Shown here: positions 33,949 through 43,900 of the stretch, piece by piece | How positions within the stretch are numbered: position 1 is the first letter of the stretch | Layout of the letters: every line of letters starts with the position of its first letter | NCBI GenBank assembly: GCA_022984795.1 | Contig: JALIHJ010000064.1 | Span: 1 to 64,000 of the forward strand | Reading direction: 5' to 3' | DNA: 64,000 bases | Source of the DNA: Fabrea salina | Lineage: Eukaryota; Ciliophora; Heterotrichea; Heterotrichida; Fabreidae | Program-made: the position numbers and the translations under genes | Notes under the pieces: model-generated | Told to the model about the DNA's origin: nothing | Seen by the model: only the letters and a program-made list of their open reading frames with translations | The model's database searches: none

Positions 33949-35838
33949 ATGTTGTCACAGAATCTAAACCCCTTGATTTTCCAACATTTCAAGCGGAAAG
34001 TTCACGAGGTTATAGGGTTCCAGTGCATACTGTGTATTCCGCCTAGAAACAACTTATTTGATAAAACCAGTGAAGTCCAACGGTACTCCCGCATTCAAGA
34101 ACACCACTACATGCAGCTTCTCAGCGAGTCTGCAGTAGTGCTTCAAAAGCATGCTCGTGTGTTTCTAGCCAAGTGCACTCTCAAAAGACTCCGCAAAGAA
34201 CGAGACAGAAGGATCAGGAATGCCGCTGCACTGTGCATCCAGTGTGCATTTAGAGTTTGGAAAGCTAGAAAACAAAGGCACTGGCTCAGCCTTGTAAGAA
34301 GCATCAGAAACATACGCAACTCAGCAGCTTCTGCTATCCAAAGAGCTTACAAGCTTTGTGTGCTAAAACTTAGATTAAAGGTACTCAAAAAGGCATCCAA
34401 GCTAATAAGAATCAGAACAAGGGCTGCTGTGCTTGTGCAGAAGTACGCCAAAGGGTGGCTAGTGAGGAGCGACACGCACTTTTTAAAGCTCAAACAAAAG
34501 TCAAAGCTAGTAAGGTGGAAGCACAGAGCTCAAAGTGTACTAATGGCAGGATCTTTCACCAAGCCTCCCTGGTCAATCCAGATCCCTTTAGTTTACTCTA
34601 AGTACCTAGAGCAGTTCTACACTACTTTTTTCCAAGTCAACAGAGTGGACCCTGGCAAGTACTACTTAAAGTTCATAGTAGACGGAGTTTGGGTGTGTGA
34701 CGGAGACTTGCCCTTGGAAAATGACTCCTCTGGCAACTTCAACAACGTTTTAGTTATTGAACAGAAAAAAGTCATCCCTAGGGCTTTAAGTGTAAGGTCC
34801 CTTCAAGACAATGCAGTAGCCCGGCAAATCCCCATTCCACAGAAGCCAAACGAGTCCCCCCAAAAAATCATTAGAACTTACTCTGGAAACCTTAACTCAC
34901 CAAGAATGCTTGAGTACACTCGAGAACAAAAACCCCCTCAAAAGGTCAAACTGGTTTTTGGGAAGTTCATGGCAGCCCACCCCAAAAACAAGTCTTCTCC
35001 TCTAGACTCTGAAGGAAGCGCGGATGCTTTTTTCGTGGAAGAAGAGCAACAGTTGTTTGGCCTAGCCGACGGAGTAGGTGAATGGGAAACTTTTGGACTA
35101 GATGCTTCTTTGTTTCCAAAAGAACTCATGGAAAACGTTAAGTTTTACTTCTCAGAGATGAAACCTAGAATCTCTCAAGAAACTGAGTCTAACGTCAACA
35201 GAGTGCTAGAACAAGTACTTTACGAAGCTTACACAGCTACTAAAAGTTACGGAAGCTCAACAGTTTTGTTGGGATACTGTAGAGACTCCTTTTTGCACAC
35301 TTTGAGTTTAGGTGACTCAGGGTTCATGATTCTGAGAGAAAGGGAAGGGTCTTCCCAGCTTTCTGCTGTTTTCAAAACTACAGAGCAACAGCACTCTTTC
35401 AACTGTCCTTATCAACTAGCTAAGTTACCCCAACAATCTGAGTTCCCAAAACTCCTTAGAAATGGACTGAATTCTTTAGTGAGTGTACTTAAAAGAGCCA
35501 ACAAAACCTGCCAAGACTCACCTTACGACTGCAACTCCGAAACAGTTAGTTTGAGACCTGGCGACATTATAATAGGTGCCTCAGACGGGTTGTTTGATAA
35601 CTTGTACGAACAGGAAATAGCTGAAGTTTGCGGAAAGTTTCTGAGGATTGAAGACCCCCAAGAAAGGTGCTACAAGTCAGCAAAGGAACTTGTTGAAAAA
35701 GCAGTAGAAAGAGGCTGGGACGACACATACAGATCTCCTTTTGCAAAGAACGCTGCAAAGTCTGGAAAAAGGTACTACGGAGGCAAACTAGACGATACCA
35801 GTGTAATAGTGTCTGTGGCAGTTCCAGACTGTACTTAA
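33949..35838 (+). CDS. IQ-motif / glycogen-binding (CBM48-type) / PP2C phosphatase fusion
   Basis: 629 residues from ATG at 33949. Residues 60-190 hold three or four IQ-like calmodulin-binding helices (AVVLQKHARVFLAK, ALCIQCAFRVWKARKQR, ASAIQRAYKL, AVLVQKYAKGWLVR). Residues 198-282 match the AMPK-beta carbohydrate-binding module: VLMAGSFTKPPWSIQIPL, KYYLKFIVDGVWVCDGDLP, and NFNNVLVI. Residues 350-628 are a PP2C Ser/Thr phosphatase of the PTC7 type: DAFFVEEE, LADGVGEWETFGLD, LGDSGFMI, GASDGLFDN, DDTSVIV. All metal-binding Asp motifs look kept. A Ca/calmodulin-controlled phosphatase tied to a glycogen-like polymer is a fair inference. PTC7 homologues elsewhere are mostly mitochondrial and lack the other two modules. 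It shares its stop (TTAA) with RRP12 on the other strand. Confidence 0.9.
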   Translation: MLSQNLNPLIFQHFKRKVHEVIGFQCILCIPPRNNLFDKTSEVQRYSRIQEHHYMQLLSESAVVLQKHARVFLAKCTLKRLRKERDRRIRNAAALCIQCAFRVWKARKQRHWLSLVRSIRNIRNSAASAIQRAYKLCVLKLRLKVLKKASKLIRIRTRAAVLVQKYAKGWLVRSDTHFLKLKQKSKLVRWKHRAQSVLMAGSFTKPPWSIQIPLVYSKYLEQFYTTFFQVNRVDPGKYYLKFIVDGVWVCDGDLPLENDSSGNFNNVLVIEQKKVIPRALSVRSLQDNAVARQIPIPQKPNESPQKIIRTYSGNLNSPRMLEYTREQKPPQKVKLVFGKFMAAHPKNKSSPLDSEGSADAFFVEEEQQLFGLADGVGEWETFGLDASLFPKELMENVKFYFSEMKPRISQETESNVNRVLEQVLYEAYTATKSYGSSTVLLGYCRDSFLHTLSLGDSGFMILREREGSSQLSAVFKTTEQQHSFNCPYQLAKLPQQSEFPKLLRNGLNSLVSVLKRANKTCQDSPYDCNSETVSLRPGDIIIGASDGLFDNLYEQEIAEVCGKFLRIEDPQERCYKSAKELVEKAVERGWDDTYRSPFAKNAAKSGKRYYGGKLDDTSVIVSVAVPDCT

Positions 35839-38800
35839 TTATTTTTCTTTCTAGTTTTGAGTCCTTTGAGTACTCCTTGTTTGGCAGTTGAAATTAACTT
35901 GTTCATTTTGTTGGTGACTTTAGCTTGCTTGCGCTTGTTAAGAATTTGTGGGTTGAACTGGACGAACGCGTGGGGGGTCTTGTCTTTTTTCATGTCGCCT
36001 TTGGCTTTTGAGGACTTGTAGTCTTCTCCCGAAACAGTAATGCTTACGCCGTCTTGTGCTTTGAGTTTTTTCTGAGAACGAGTTTCAGCCTCAGCTTTGG
36101 ACCGGTTGCGCTTGCCAAGTTCTTCTTGGACTAAGAACTTTCCGTCCTGAAGAGGAAAAGGATGATCTTCTGTGTGTTGTTTGATTTTAGGCTGCACAGG
36201 GATTTCCATTGGGTTGAGGAAGTGGTACTCTCTGGGCAGTGGAGGTGCTTGCTGAGGTTTGGGTGGAGTGGGTTTGTCAATGTTGACTTCTTCTTCTGAG
36301 TCTTCTTGAGTGAGTTCAGTTGTTTTCTTTTTGTTTTTTTTCTTGAGTTCTTTAGCAACGTAGTTTACTAGTTTTTTGTGGTCTTCAGGGACCAGGGCTT
36401 CTAAGTAGTTGAAGCCTAGTTTGTTGATGAGCTTGGCAAGTACGTACTTAATGAGTGTTTTAAGGGACTTCTGTGAGAAAAGTCCAGGAACTAGTTGTTG
36501 GGCAAGTGCTTTGCAGGTTTCTTCGTGTAGAAAAGGAACAGTTCCTTTGAAGAACTTAAGACAGGCTTTGTTGACTTCTTTGCTGGGGTCTTTTAACAGG
36601 TAACTGATTGTGAGGCACACTTCAGAAAGGTAGTTGTTAGTTTCTAGAGAGTACTCTTCTGGACTAATGAAGTTTTTAATGAGTGTTTGAGTTAGTTTAA
36701 CGGTAGAAGCTTTAGTACCTGAGATTTCTGAAGCTAGTCCTGCCAACACAGTGTTTAAGAAGCCTCTGAAAGCATTGTTGGCAACCATGAGTTCTCCCAA
36801 ATACACTGAAAACTTCTTAGCAAGGTCTCTAGTTTTCATGCTTTTAGTTCTGAAGCAGTGAAGTATCTCTGGAACTAAGAACCCAAAGCTACTAGTAACC
36901 TTTTCGAAACTCCAGTTCTGGACAAGTTGCCAAATGAACCTGATTCTTTCTTTTCTGGCAGCTTCACTGCAGATTTCAATTTTGTGGAGAATAAAGTCTT
37001 CTCCAACACTTAAGTCTAACTTAGTTAGACTGCCCAGGACCTCGTAAGCCTTCTTCTGCATTTTGTTGTCTGAAGACTGAATATAGTTCAGTATGAACCT
37101 TCGCAGTATGTCTGCTTCACTAGGCTCTACAGAAGTGAGTTTAGGGACCATAGCTACTAAAAGGTCCATTAGTAAGTGGGCTTCGTTGGATTTGTCAGCC
37201 TGAGTGGCTTCTAAAACTTTTTGAATGAGTCTTTTAGTCATTTTGGTTGAGTACTCAGGGGTCGAGGGGTAGTTTTCTAAGAGGTGAATAAGTTCTTTTT
37301 CGGCCTTTGTGTGTAAGTAAGTGTTGAACACCACAGGAAGTATCTTGTCTTGAACGTCTGTGAAGACTGTAGAAGTGGTTTGCGTTATGCAGTTCTTGAG
37401 TCCTTTTGCAATGTAGTTAATGGCTAAACTTGCGTTGGATATCAACTTAGAAAACACAGGCAGCACTTGCTGCAGCAAGCTAACGGAGGTTGGGTTCCAG
37501 GTGTGGTAACTGCAAATGCTAGGAAAAGTACTCCATATCTGTGTAAACAAAGCTTGGTACTTCTTACTAGCTGTTGTCAAGCCTTGGTAAAAAGCTTGTG
37601 CTTCGTAGCCTTCTAAGTTCTGAGCAAGAGGCAACAGTTCTTTAAGAAAGAAAACAAAGTCGCCTGCTTGGCAGTCTGCTAGGATTGGCAGAACCCAAGA
37701 CCTTGAAACTCCCAAGAAGTCAGGTGCTTCCAAAGGAGTTTCTAGGAGCTTAAGAGGCAACACTTCGAAAAACTTGTAACAGCCAAGAGTAGTTATAGCA
37801 GTGCTGATTAATCTTTTGAACTGGTAGTTAGAAGAGTACTTTTTGGAAACCTTGTCTAGTTCCTGGATGAGTCTTTGTGAGACGTGGGCACCTCCAGAGC
37901 CTAACTGTTGGATGTACACTGAAAGAATAGGGAATATTATTTCTAAGATGTCTCCAAACCTTTCGTTGACTAAGTAAACCATAGTTGCGTTGATCTTTTG
38001 GATTGGGCGAATGCTAGTGTCTTCGATGTTGAGCACGTCAAAACTCAGAGCTAACTCGTCTTCAGGGTTGAGTTCTTTGGCGTAAGAAGAAGTAATGCAA
38101 CGTCTGACTACGCTTGAAACTGAACTGGCAGCTGCGTGCTGCACCGAGTACTGGTCAGACAACAAGTACTCTGTAAGGGTTGAGATTCCTTGACTAAGGA
38201 CTTTTGAGCACTCAATAGAGTCCAAAGAGTTAAAGTGGGACAGAGCTTGTGCAAGTGCCTGTATGTAAGAAATCTGCAAGCGCTCGTGACCTCCACTTAA
38301 GGGAGGACTTGCAAGTATTTGACTCAAGTACTTCTCTAGAACTTCTTTGGGCAAAGCAACCCCTGCAAACAGGGTTTCTAAAGTTAGGTACGCTTGGGAA
38401 GAGATTATAGCTGAGTAGTTCATAGTTGCTAAGTTAAGGATGCCCTCAGAAATCCCAATGGTTTGTTCAAGAGGGAACAGTTGAAGTGCACCAGTTAAAA
38501 AGTACAGCACGTGGATCATGTTTTCGGACTTGCCTGAAAAGTTCTGGATGTACTGGTGCATCCAGTTAGCAATGTAGTTCCTGACAGCTTCTACGTCTTT
38601 GAAGCCTTTTAAAAGCAACTTGATTAAACTAGTGGCAGTTTGGGACCTTATATGGGAACTGGGGTGCAGAAGCAACTCTAAGAAGCTTTCTAGTAGCTTA
38701 GCGCTTTCGTTCCACACAGTCCAGTCTTCCACAGAAACTACTCCTAAAAGCCTTTCGAGTACCTTGACGCTGTACTTAGCAATACATTCAGAGTCTCCTT

Positions 38801-39071
38801 TGATAGGGTAAACGCACTGCTTGATTCTGCTAAATTCTTTCTGCACTAAGGCAACAGGGGTGGTTGTGAGTGTGCACGCTAGCAAAAGCAAAGCAGCTTC
38901 GTGGTGTAAGTTGTATTGTGTGGTTTCTACTTGGTCTAGAATAGCAGCGTAGTACAAAGTGGGGGACTTCTTGGGAAGGTTTTGTTCAACTGCTTTTAAG
39001 AGCAGGTTTGCCTTTGTGTAAATTGGGTCAGGTTCTGTGTGTGCTTTGATTTTGACGAAAGCTTCAGCCAT
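35835..39071 (-). CDS. RRP12: RRP12-like ribosome assembly/export factor
   Basis: 1078 residues from ATG at 39071. The protein is built of HEAT-type helical pairs. A region at about 180-260 (LYFLTGALQLFPLEQTIGIS) fits the NUC173 domain of RRP12. The C-terminal 180 residues are charged and basic, with stretches such as LKKKNKKKTTELTQ, and close with FNPQILNKRKQAKVTNKM, which resembles the conserved RRP12 end. RRP12 escorts both ribosomal subunits out of the nucleus. It is shorter than yeast (1228) and human (1297) forms. The ATG lies 9 bp from the ATG of the J-domain zinc-finger gene on the other strand, whose relatives also act in ribosome assembly. Confidence 0.78.
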   Translation of the reverse strand: MAEAFVKIKAHTEPDPIYTKANLLLKAVEQNLPKKSPTLYYAAILDQVETTQYNLHHEAALLLLACTLTTTPVALVQKEFSRIKQCVYPIKGDSECIAKYSVKVLERLLGVVSVEDWTVWNESAKLLESFLELLLHPSSHIRSQTATSLIKLLLKGFKDVEAVRNYIANWMHQYIQNFSGKSENMIHVLYFLTGALQLFPLEQTIGISEGILNLATMNYSAIISSQAYLTLETLFAGVALPKEVLEKYLSQILASPPLSGGHERLQISYIQALAQALSHFNSLDSIECSKVLSQGISTLTEYLLSDQYSVQHAAASSVSSVVRRCITSSYAKELNPEDELALSFDVLNIEDTSIRPIQKINATMVYLVNERFGDILEIIFPILSVYIQQLGSGGAHVSQRLIQELDKVSKKYSSNYQFKRLISTAITTLGCYKFFEVLPLKLLETPLEAPDFLGVSRSWVLPILADCQAGDFVFFLKELLPLAQNLEGYEAQAFYQGLTTASKKYQALFTQIWSTFPSICSYHTWNPTSVSLLQQVLPVFSKLISNASLAINYIAKGLKNCITQTTSTVFTDVQDKILPVVFNTYLHTKAEKELIHLLENYPSTPEYSTKMTKRLIQKVLEATQADKSNEAHLLMDLLVAMVPKLTSVEPSEADILRRFILNYIQSSDNKMQKKAYEVLGSLTKLDLSVGEDFILHKIEICSEAARKERIRFIWQLVQNWSFEKVTSSFGFLVPEILHCFRTKSMKTRDLAKKFSVYLGELMVANNAFRGFLNTVLAGLASEISGTKASTVKLTQTLIKNFISPEEYSLETNNYLSEVCLTISYLLKDPSKEVNKACLKFFKGTVPFLHEETCKALAQQLVPGLFSQKSLKTLIKYVLAKLINKLGFNYLEALVPEDHKKLVNYVAKELKKKNKKKTTELTQEDSEEEVNIDKPTPPKPQQAPPLPREYHFLNPMEIPVQPKIKQHTEDHPFPLQDGKFLVQEELGKRNRSKAEAETRSQKKLKAQDGVSITVSGEDYKSSKAKGDMKKDKTPHAFVQFNPQILNKRKQAKVTNKMNKLISTAKQGVLKGLKTRKKNN

Positions 39072-39080
39072 TAAATTGTG
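39072..39080. promoter_or_regulatory. 9-bp gap between divergent start codons (RRP12 / J-protein)
   Basis: Only TAAATTGTG separates the first base of the RRP12 ATG (minus, 39071) from the J-protein ATG (plus, 39081). No promoter fits here, so transcription of each gene must begin within, or very close to, the other's coding region. Confidence 0.7.
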
Positions 39081-39593
39081 ATGCAAAAGGACTTATATGG
39101 AGTGCTAGAAGTGAGTTGCCAAGCTACAGACTCAGAAATAAAAACTGCTTACAAAAAGTTAGCTCTAAAGTTCCACCCTGACAAAAACAATAACCCTGAG
39201 GCCAAAAAGCACTTCCAAGAAGTAACTGAAGCTTACTCAGTCTTAATAGACCCCCAAAAAAGGATGCTCTACGATGAATTTGGAACAGTTGACGAAGACT
39301 TCCAAGACTTAAGTGACTTGATAACTGAAGACATTTTGATGGGTTTTGCGGTAAAACACACTTAGGACTTAGAAGAGTTCTTAGCTCCGATATTTGGACT
39401 GTTAAAAAAAAGCTCTGAAAGTGACAGTGGCGAAAGCTTGAACGAAGAAGAGATGCAGCAGTTCAACCAGTTCATTTCTGAAAACCTACAACAAGAAGGC
39501 TCCCGTTTCACTTGCAAACTCTGTTCAAAGTCCTCCAAAAACAAAGACCAAATAGTAGCACACTTAGGGAACAAGCACTACGAAGAAGAATAA
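39081..39593 (+). CDS. J-domain protein with C-terminal C2H2 zinc finger (JJJ1/DNAJC21-like, short)
   Basis: Two exons (39081-39350 and 39366-39593) join to 165 residues. The J domain fills residues 4-70, with the HPD motif at 32-34 and the usual YDEFG end. After a short acidic linker, a C2H2 finger closes the protein: C-x2-C-x12-H-x4-H (CKLCSKSS...AHLGNKH). A J domain plus C2H2 finger marks JJJ1/DNAJC21, a co-chaperone that releases export factors from the 60S subunit. This copy is far shorter than yeast JJJ1 (590), lacking the zuotin-like middle part. It faces RRP12 with 9 bp between starts, and the Sec14-like gene begins 9 nt after its stop. Confidence 0.85.
39351..39365 (+). other. 15-nt spliceosomal intron
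   Basis: GTAAAACACACTTAG between the codons GCG and GAC of the J-protein gene. It ends in an in-frame TAG, so retention would stop translation before the zinc finger. Removal links the J domain to the C2H2 finger in one frame. Confidence 0.92.
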
Positions 39594-39602
39594 CTAATAA
39601 AA

Positions 39603-40406
39603 ATGCACCAAAACATAGAGTCGTACCAACCTGAACCTGACGAAGTCAAAAAGAACAAAATCAGAAAAATTTACTCCTACGTAAGTTTAGACCCTGACGA
39701 AGAAGAAACCTTAAACAAGTTCAGGGCTTACGTCCAGAAGCACTCCGTTAGTCTTCCTCAGTGGGTTGACGACGAACATAGATTTGCTTTGAAGATGATG
39801 GAGTCCACCAAGCGCAAGCCCAAAGAAGCTGTCAAGTTGACTTTTGAGTACATCGAGTGGCTCAACTCCATGCCTGTGCCTTTGACTGACGACGTCCAGA
39901 ATCTGCTTAACCAAGGCACTGTGTACGTGACTGGAATGGACTACAAGTTCCACCCAGTGATAGTAGTTAACCAAAGACGCCTTATCAATAGCCAAGCTGA
40001 CTTGGACTTGGTGCTAAGGGTCAACTACGTAGTGCTGAACTGGATCATGGAAAACATGATCGTTCCAGGGAAGGTTGAAACTTGGAGTATCATCATGGAC
40101 TCCACTGACGTCTCAACTAGGCAAATGGAGATGTCCAAGCTGAAGAAACTTGCCAATAACTTATCCAACTACTACCCCTGCCGACTGAACAAGTCTTACC
40201 AAGTAAACACACCCTCTGCTTTGTACAGACTCTGGCAAGTACTGAGTATGTTTTTGGCTAGTGACACTAAAGAAAAAGTCGTGATTATGAAAGACAATTT
40301 CGCTGAAGTACTCAGAAACGAAATACCTCCTCACTACTTAGAAGAGAAATACGGAGGAGACCGGCCTAACCTTGAGTCGGGGTTCTTCCCTCCAAGCAAC
40401 CTTTAA
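39603..40406 (+). CDS. CRAL-TRIO (Sec14-like) lipid-transfer protein
   Basis: 267 residues, ATG at 39603. A short CRAL-TRIO N-terminal helix set (about 30-80) is followed by the lipid-binding domain (about 85-250): GTVYVTGMDYKFHPVIVVNQ, VETWSIIMDSTDVS (the strand and D of the family), NYYPCRLNKSYQVNTPSALY and LEEKYGGD near the end. These follow the Sec14 pattern of pocket strands and gate helix. It likely moves phosphoinositides or other lipids between membranes; the ligand is not predictable. No GOLD domain and no membrane segment are seen. It converges on the ubiquitin-like gene, with 8 bp between stops. Confidence 0.88.
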   Translation: MHQNIESYQPEPDEVKKNKIRKIYSYVSLDPDEEETLNKFRAYVQKHSVSLPQWVDDEHRFALKMMESTKRKPKEAVKLTFEYIEWLNSMPVPLTDDVQNLLNQGTVYVTGMDYKFHPVIVVNQRRLINSQADLDLVLRVNYVVLNWIMENMIVPGKVETWSIIMDSTDVSTRQMEMSKLKKLANNLSNYYPCRLNKSYQVNTPSALYRLWQVLSMFLASDTKEKVVIMKDNFAEVLRNEIPPHYLEEKYGGDRPNLESGFFPPSNL

Positions 40407-40414
40407 TTAACACT

Positions 40415-40897
40415 CTATAATACAAAATCTTCTTTAATAGTGCGCAAGAAAGAACGTCTGGGTTTTTTCTTAGCTAAACTTCCGGCTTCAGGAGCTGCAT
40501 ACACAGACAAGTCCATGTCCCACAAACTCTTTGAAAGACTAGTGTCTCTACTCACTAAGGGACAAGACCTCACTGAATTATTTGACGCACTGGAATTGTC
40601 TACTTCTCTGCTAAGTGCTTTGAGCATCCCAAACTCAGGAACTCCGCACTCTGCTAGAGTGAGTCTGTTTTTTAGTCGCTTGTTGTTTGCAAAGAGACTG
40701 TAGTTTTTGCCAGTGGCTTTGAAAAGACTAGACTTCAGAGAACTTATTGTAGTGGATGAGGCGTAAGGCATGTAGTGCACTTCTTTTTCAGTGTAAATAG
40801 TGATGTGGCCTCTTTTCCTAACAGGTGCTCCGTAAGTTCCGGGCAGGGGCTTGATGGGACTTTGGTTTTTTTCTTGTTTGGATTGTTTATTACCCAT
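40415..40897 (-). CDS. Predicted N-myristoylated ubiquitin-like-domain protein
   Basis: 160 residues, ATG at 40897. The start MGNKQSKQE is a strong N-myristoylation signal (Gly2, Ser6) with basic residues nearby, suggesting membrane attachment. Residues 30-95 look like a ubiquitin-like fold: HITIYTEKEVHYMPYASSTT, a helix ISSLKSSLFKATG, then NYSLFANNKRLKNRLTLAEC with the short strand FGMLKAL. No C-terminal di-Gly tail is present, so it is not a conjugated modifier. The tail is basic and Ser-rich (LAKKKPRRSFLRTIKED). It may be a membrane adaptor. Its stop lies 8 bp from the convergent Sec14-like stop, and dynein ends 13 nt before its ATG. Confidence 0.7.
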   Translation of the reverse strand: MGNKQSKQEKNQSPIKPLPGTYGAPVRKRGHITIYTEKEVHYMPYASSTTISSLKSSLFKATGKNYSLFANNKRLKNRLTLAECGVPEFGMLKALSREVDNSSASNNSVRSCPLVSRDTSLSKSLWDMDLSVYAAPEAGSLAKKKPRRSFLRTIKEDFVL

Positions 40898-40910
40898 TTA
40901 GTCAATATAA

Positions 40911-43900
40911 TTAGTCATTAAGCTGACAGACCAATGCAGTTCCTCGGAGTGTCCAGAACTCAGGAGCTTCTTCAGTAGGCAAGTCAACTGCAAGTATGTA
41001 GTTTGTAGACTGACCTGTTGTGCTAAGTACTCCTGCCCTAACTGTAGTTTTGTACACTGGACAGTGGTAGTCACTGGGAGAGGTTTCGTAGTCGTCAGTA
41101 GGCAGAAAGTGGATTACAGGCATTTTGCAGTAGAGTTCTCCAGGCATCTGGTCACTCAGCAGTCGTTCGTCTCGGTCCCAACGGGCTCCGTCTAAGTAGA
41201 GTCCGTACACGTAAACTCCGTCAAAGGCTGGAGTTTCTACTTCTTCTTTTTCCTTGTCAAGCACGTTGAAGCTAAGTTTAACTTTGTCAATGGAGACTTT
41301 GTACCTTCTGGCGTAAGTCTGCAGAGTCCCTGTTATAAAAGACTGTGGAAAGAAGAACCCTGAAATCCAGTAACAGGAAGGGTTTCCTTGTTTGAGCCAC
41401 TGGTGCACAAACCTAACTCTTTCCAGAAGGTCTTCGTACCAGGAAGCAAGGGGCTTAAGTGAGGGGTAAGAAACTTTTTTCCAGTTGCTGGGAACTTGGA
41501 GTTTGAGAATGCAAGAGTACATTTCGTCAAGCTCTTCAGACATAACTACTTCTCCCTTAATAGCTTTTTTAAGGTCTTCTAGGGAAGCCTTGATTTTAAT
41601 CAGCAGTTTATTGAACCTTTCGATTTCGTGGAGTAGTACAGTGCTTAACGAAGGAATCAGTCCGTACTCCACCTTTGCATACAAGTCTGGGTGGCCTACT
41701 TGGGGGTCAAGGGTTTCAGGAAGGGTGTCCAGAACTCCGTCTGCAAACTCGTTAACAACTTCGTCACTCGACTTTCCAGTGGAGCTGGAGGACTCTCTGG
41801 GCTGGATGGACAAAATGGTTGAAACTACTTTTTCAGACTCTTGGGTCATGTAAGCAATGTTGGCGTTTTCATGGAGGCCAAAGATTTCAGGCATGTCGTT
41901 GCTAGGAAGAGTTTCTATGTAAGACCGGAAGTCCTGTACAGAGTTTCCGTAAGGTAGGTAGTAAGTTCCACTTTCACTGAAAAGGTAGCCTTCTTCAATA
42001 GCTTCGGCAACATAGAACTTTTTAAGAGTGGAAAGCAAGCAGACCCGGTCCCAGTCGTCAGTGACTCTTCCACCGTAGTTAATGTGTCCAGTGAGGTACG
42101 TAAGGGCTTCCCAAGGTACTTCGTCTTCTTCTTCCAAGAACTTTTTCAGGAACTTCTTAGAAGTAGACCAGTCGGTGTCGTTGAACTCGTACCTAATGTT
42201 GAAGCCTAAAGGTCCGAACTTCCTTCTCTCTTGAACAACTGCGTGGAAAAACGAAAGCCCAAACAAGAGTTTTTTGTAGGTTTCTGACTTGTTTCTTTCA
42301 AAGTAGTTGTCAGGGATCTGAGTGTAGATCTTTTTGAGGTTAGCTTTGATGCCTTTAGGAGGCTCAGTAGTGAGTTTAAGGCTGTTTTGTAAAACACTTA
42401 CTGGGAAGTAGTCTTTGGGCATTGAAGTCAAGAAAAGCCTAAAATTGGTTTTAACGTGGATGTCGTCTTGCAGTTCCAAAACTAGTTTTTCCAAAGTGGG
42501 CATCCAGGACTTAGCTAAGTGACAGTTCTGAAGCAACAACCAAGTGCCTTGTTTTTTAGCTTTGTAAAGTTCTTCTTGGGCTTTGGGGCCTTGTCCTTGG
42601 CCAAGTGATATAATAGTTAACTTGTCGTGCCAACCCACACTTTTAGCAAAGCTTTGCAAGGACTCAGTGGGGTCGGCTCCTTGGGAAAGCACAAAGATAA
42701 TAGGTGACTTATTGTCGCTGTCTTCGTAAAGTTTCTCCATGGTGACGGCAGGTGACTCTGTGTAGAACTGGCCAAGTGTAACTTTGATATAAGAATTCAA
42801 AGCCAAAAGCAACTTGTCAGTCCTTAGTCCTTTGATCAGTACAAGTTTTTTGAAGTCGTCAAACTTCTCACTCCAGTTGTCTGGCATTTGTTCTTCAAAC
42901 AAGTTGGGGGAGTACGAGTAGGTCTGCCAAGCTTGGAGATTGTTTGTTATGTGCTCTGCCAAGCCTTGGAACTCAGGAAACACTTGTTCCAGAGAAGATA
43001 CAAGTTCCCAGTTAGCCTTGGAAAACATAAGTGAGTCGGGGTTTTCAGGAACTTGGGTTTTGATAAGTCCAGCTCCACTTAAAAGCATGTTCCAGGCAGT
43101 TCCGCTGATGAGGCCGTTGTTTCTCTGGATAGCAGTGGCTATCATGAAGGAGAAGATTTGTTTATGGACTTCAAAGAGTCCCCTGCAGACGTTGGTGTAG
43201 ATGTTCACAGTTATGTTTTCTACTAAGTTTAAAAGTCTCTCGTTGAAGTCAGGTCCAGCAGGTGTGTTGGTGATTGAGCTTTTAAACAACTTGATGATGT
43301 AAGTCAGAGAGTTCTCGTACATAGGGTCTACACGGGCCATGTCAACTACTACAAAGTAAAGAATAGCTCCTCTGATAGCAACTTCTCTGTACTTTTCTCG
43401 TTCAGTGTTGACGTGTTGTTCGATTTTGCTGGCTTCTTTCATTCTTTCTTGTATCACTGAAGAAGTTTCTTTCGACTGCTGCATCGTTTCAATCAGCTTT
43501 AAGTCGTCCAGGATGTTGCCTGAGCTGTCTGCAATCATCTGCAGAATGTTGTCTTGGATCTCGTAAAGCATCTTGTTGTCGGCTGCCATTTGGGAGATCA
43601 GTTGGGTCTTCTGGACTTCAACTTTGTTGTTTTCGATCTTCACGGCCGCTGCTAGTAGTTGCTCCTCAAGTCCAGGGAAAGTCACTGTGAAGTTGATTAT
43701 GTTCACTTTAATAGCTACTTCAGGCAAGTAGTGAGGATTGGGCAACTTAGTGGTTAAGTAAAGTCTGAAGCTTTCGTCGTAGCTGATTTCTTCTTCGCCA
43801 AGCTTAATAACGGTTCTTCCGTCGAGGTGCTTGTAGAACTGCTTTGAAATAATAGGGTCTATTGAGGGGTCGAGTTCTTCGCCTAGGTCTTCTATAAGTA

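Noticed and set aside
40440-40703. Plus-strand 87-codon frame opposite the ubiquitin-like gene
   Set aside because: The minus-strand frame has a myristoylation signal, a recognisable fold and a good start; the plus frame has none.
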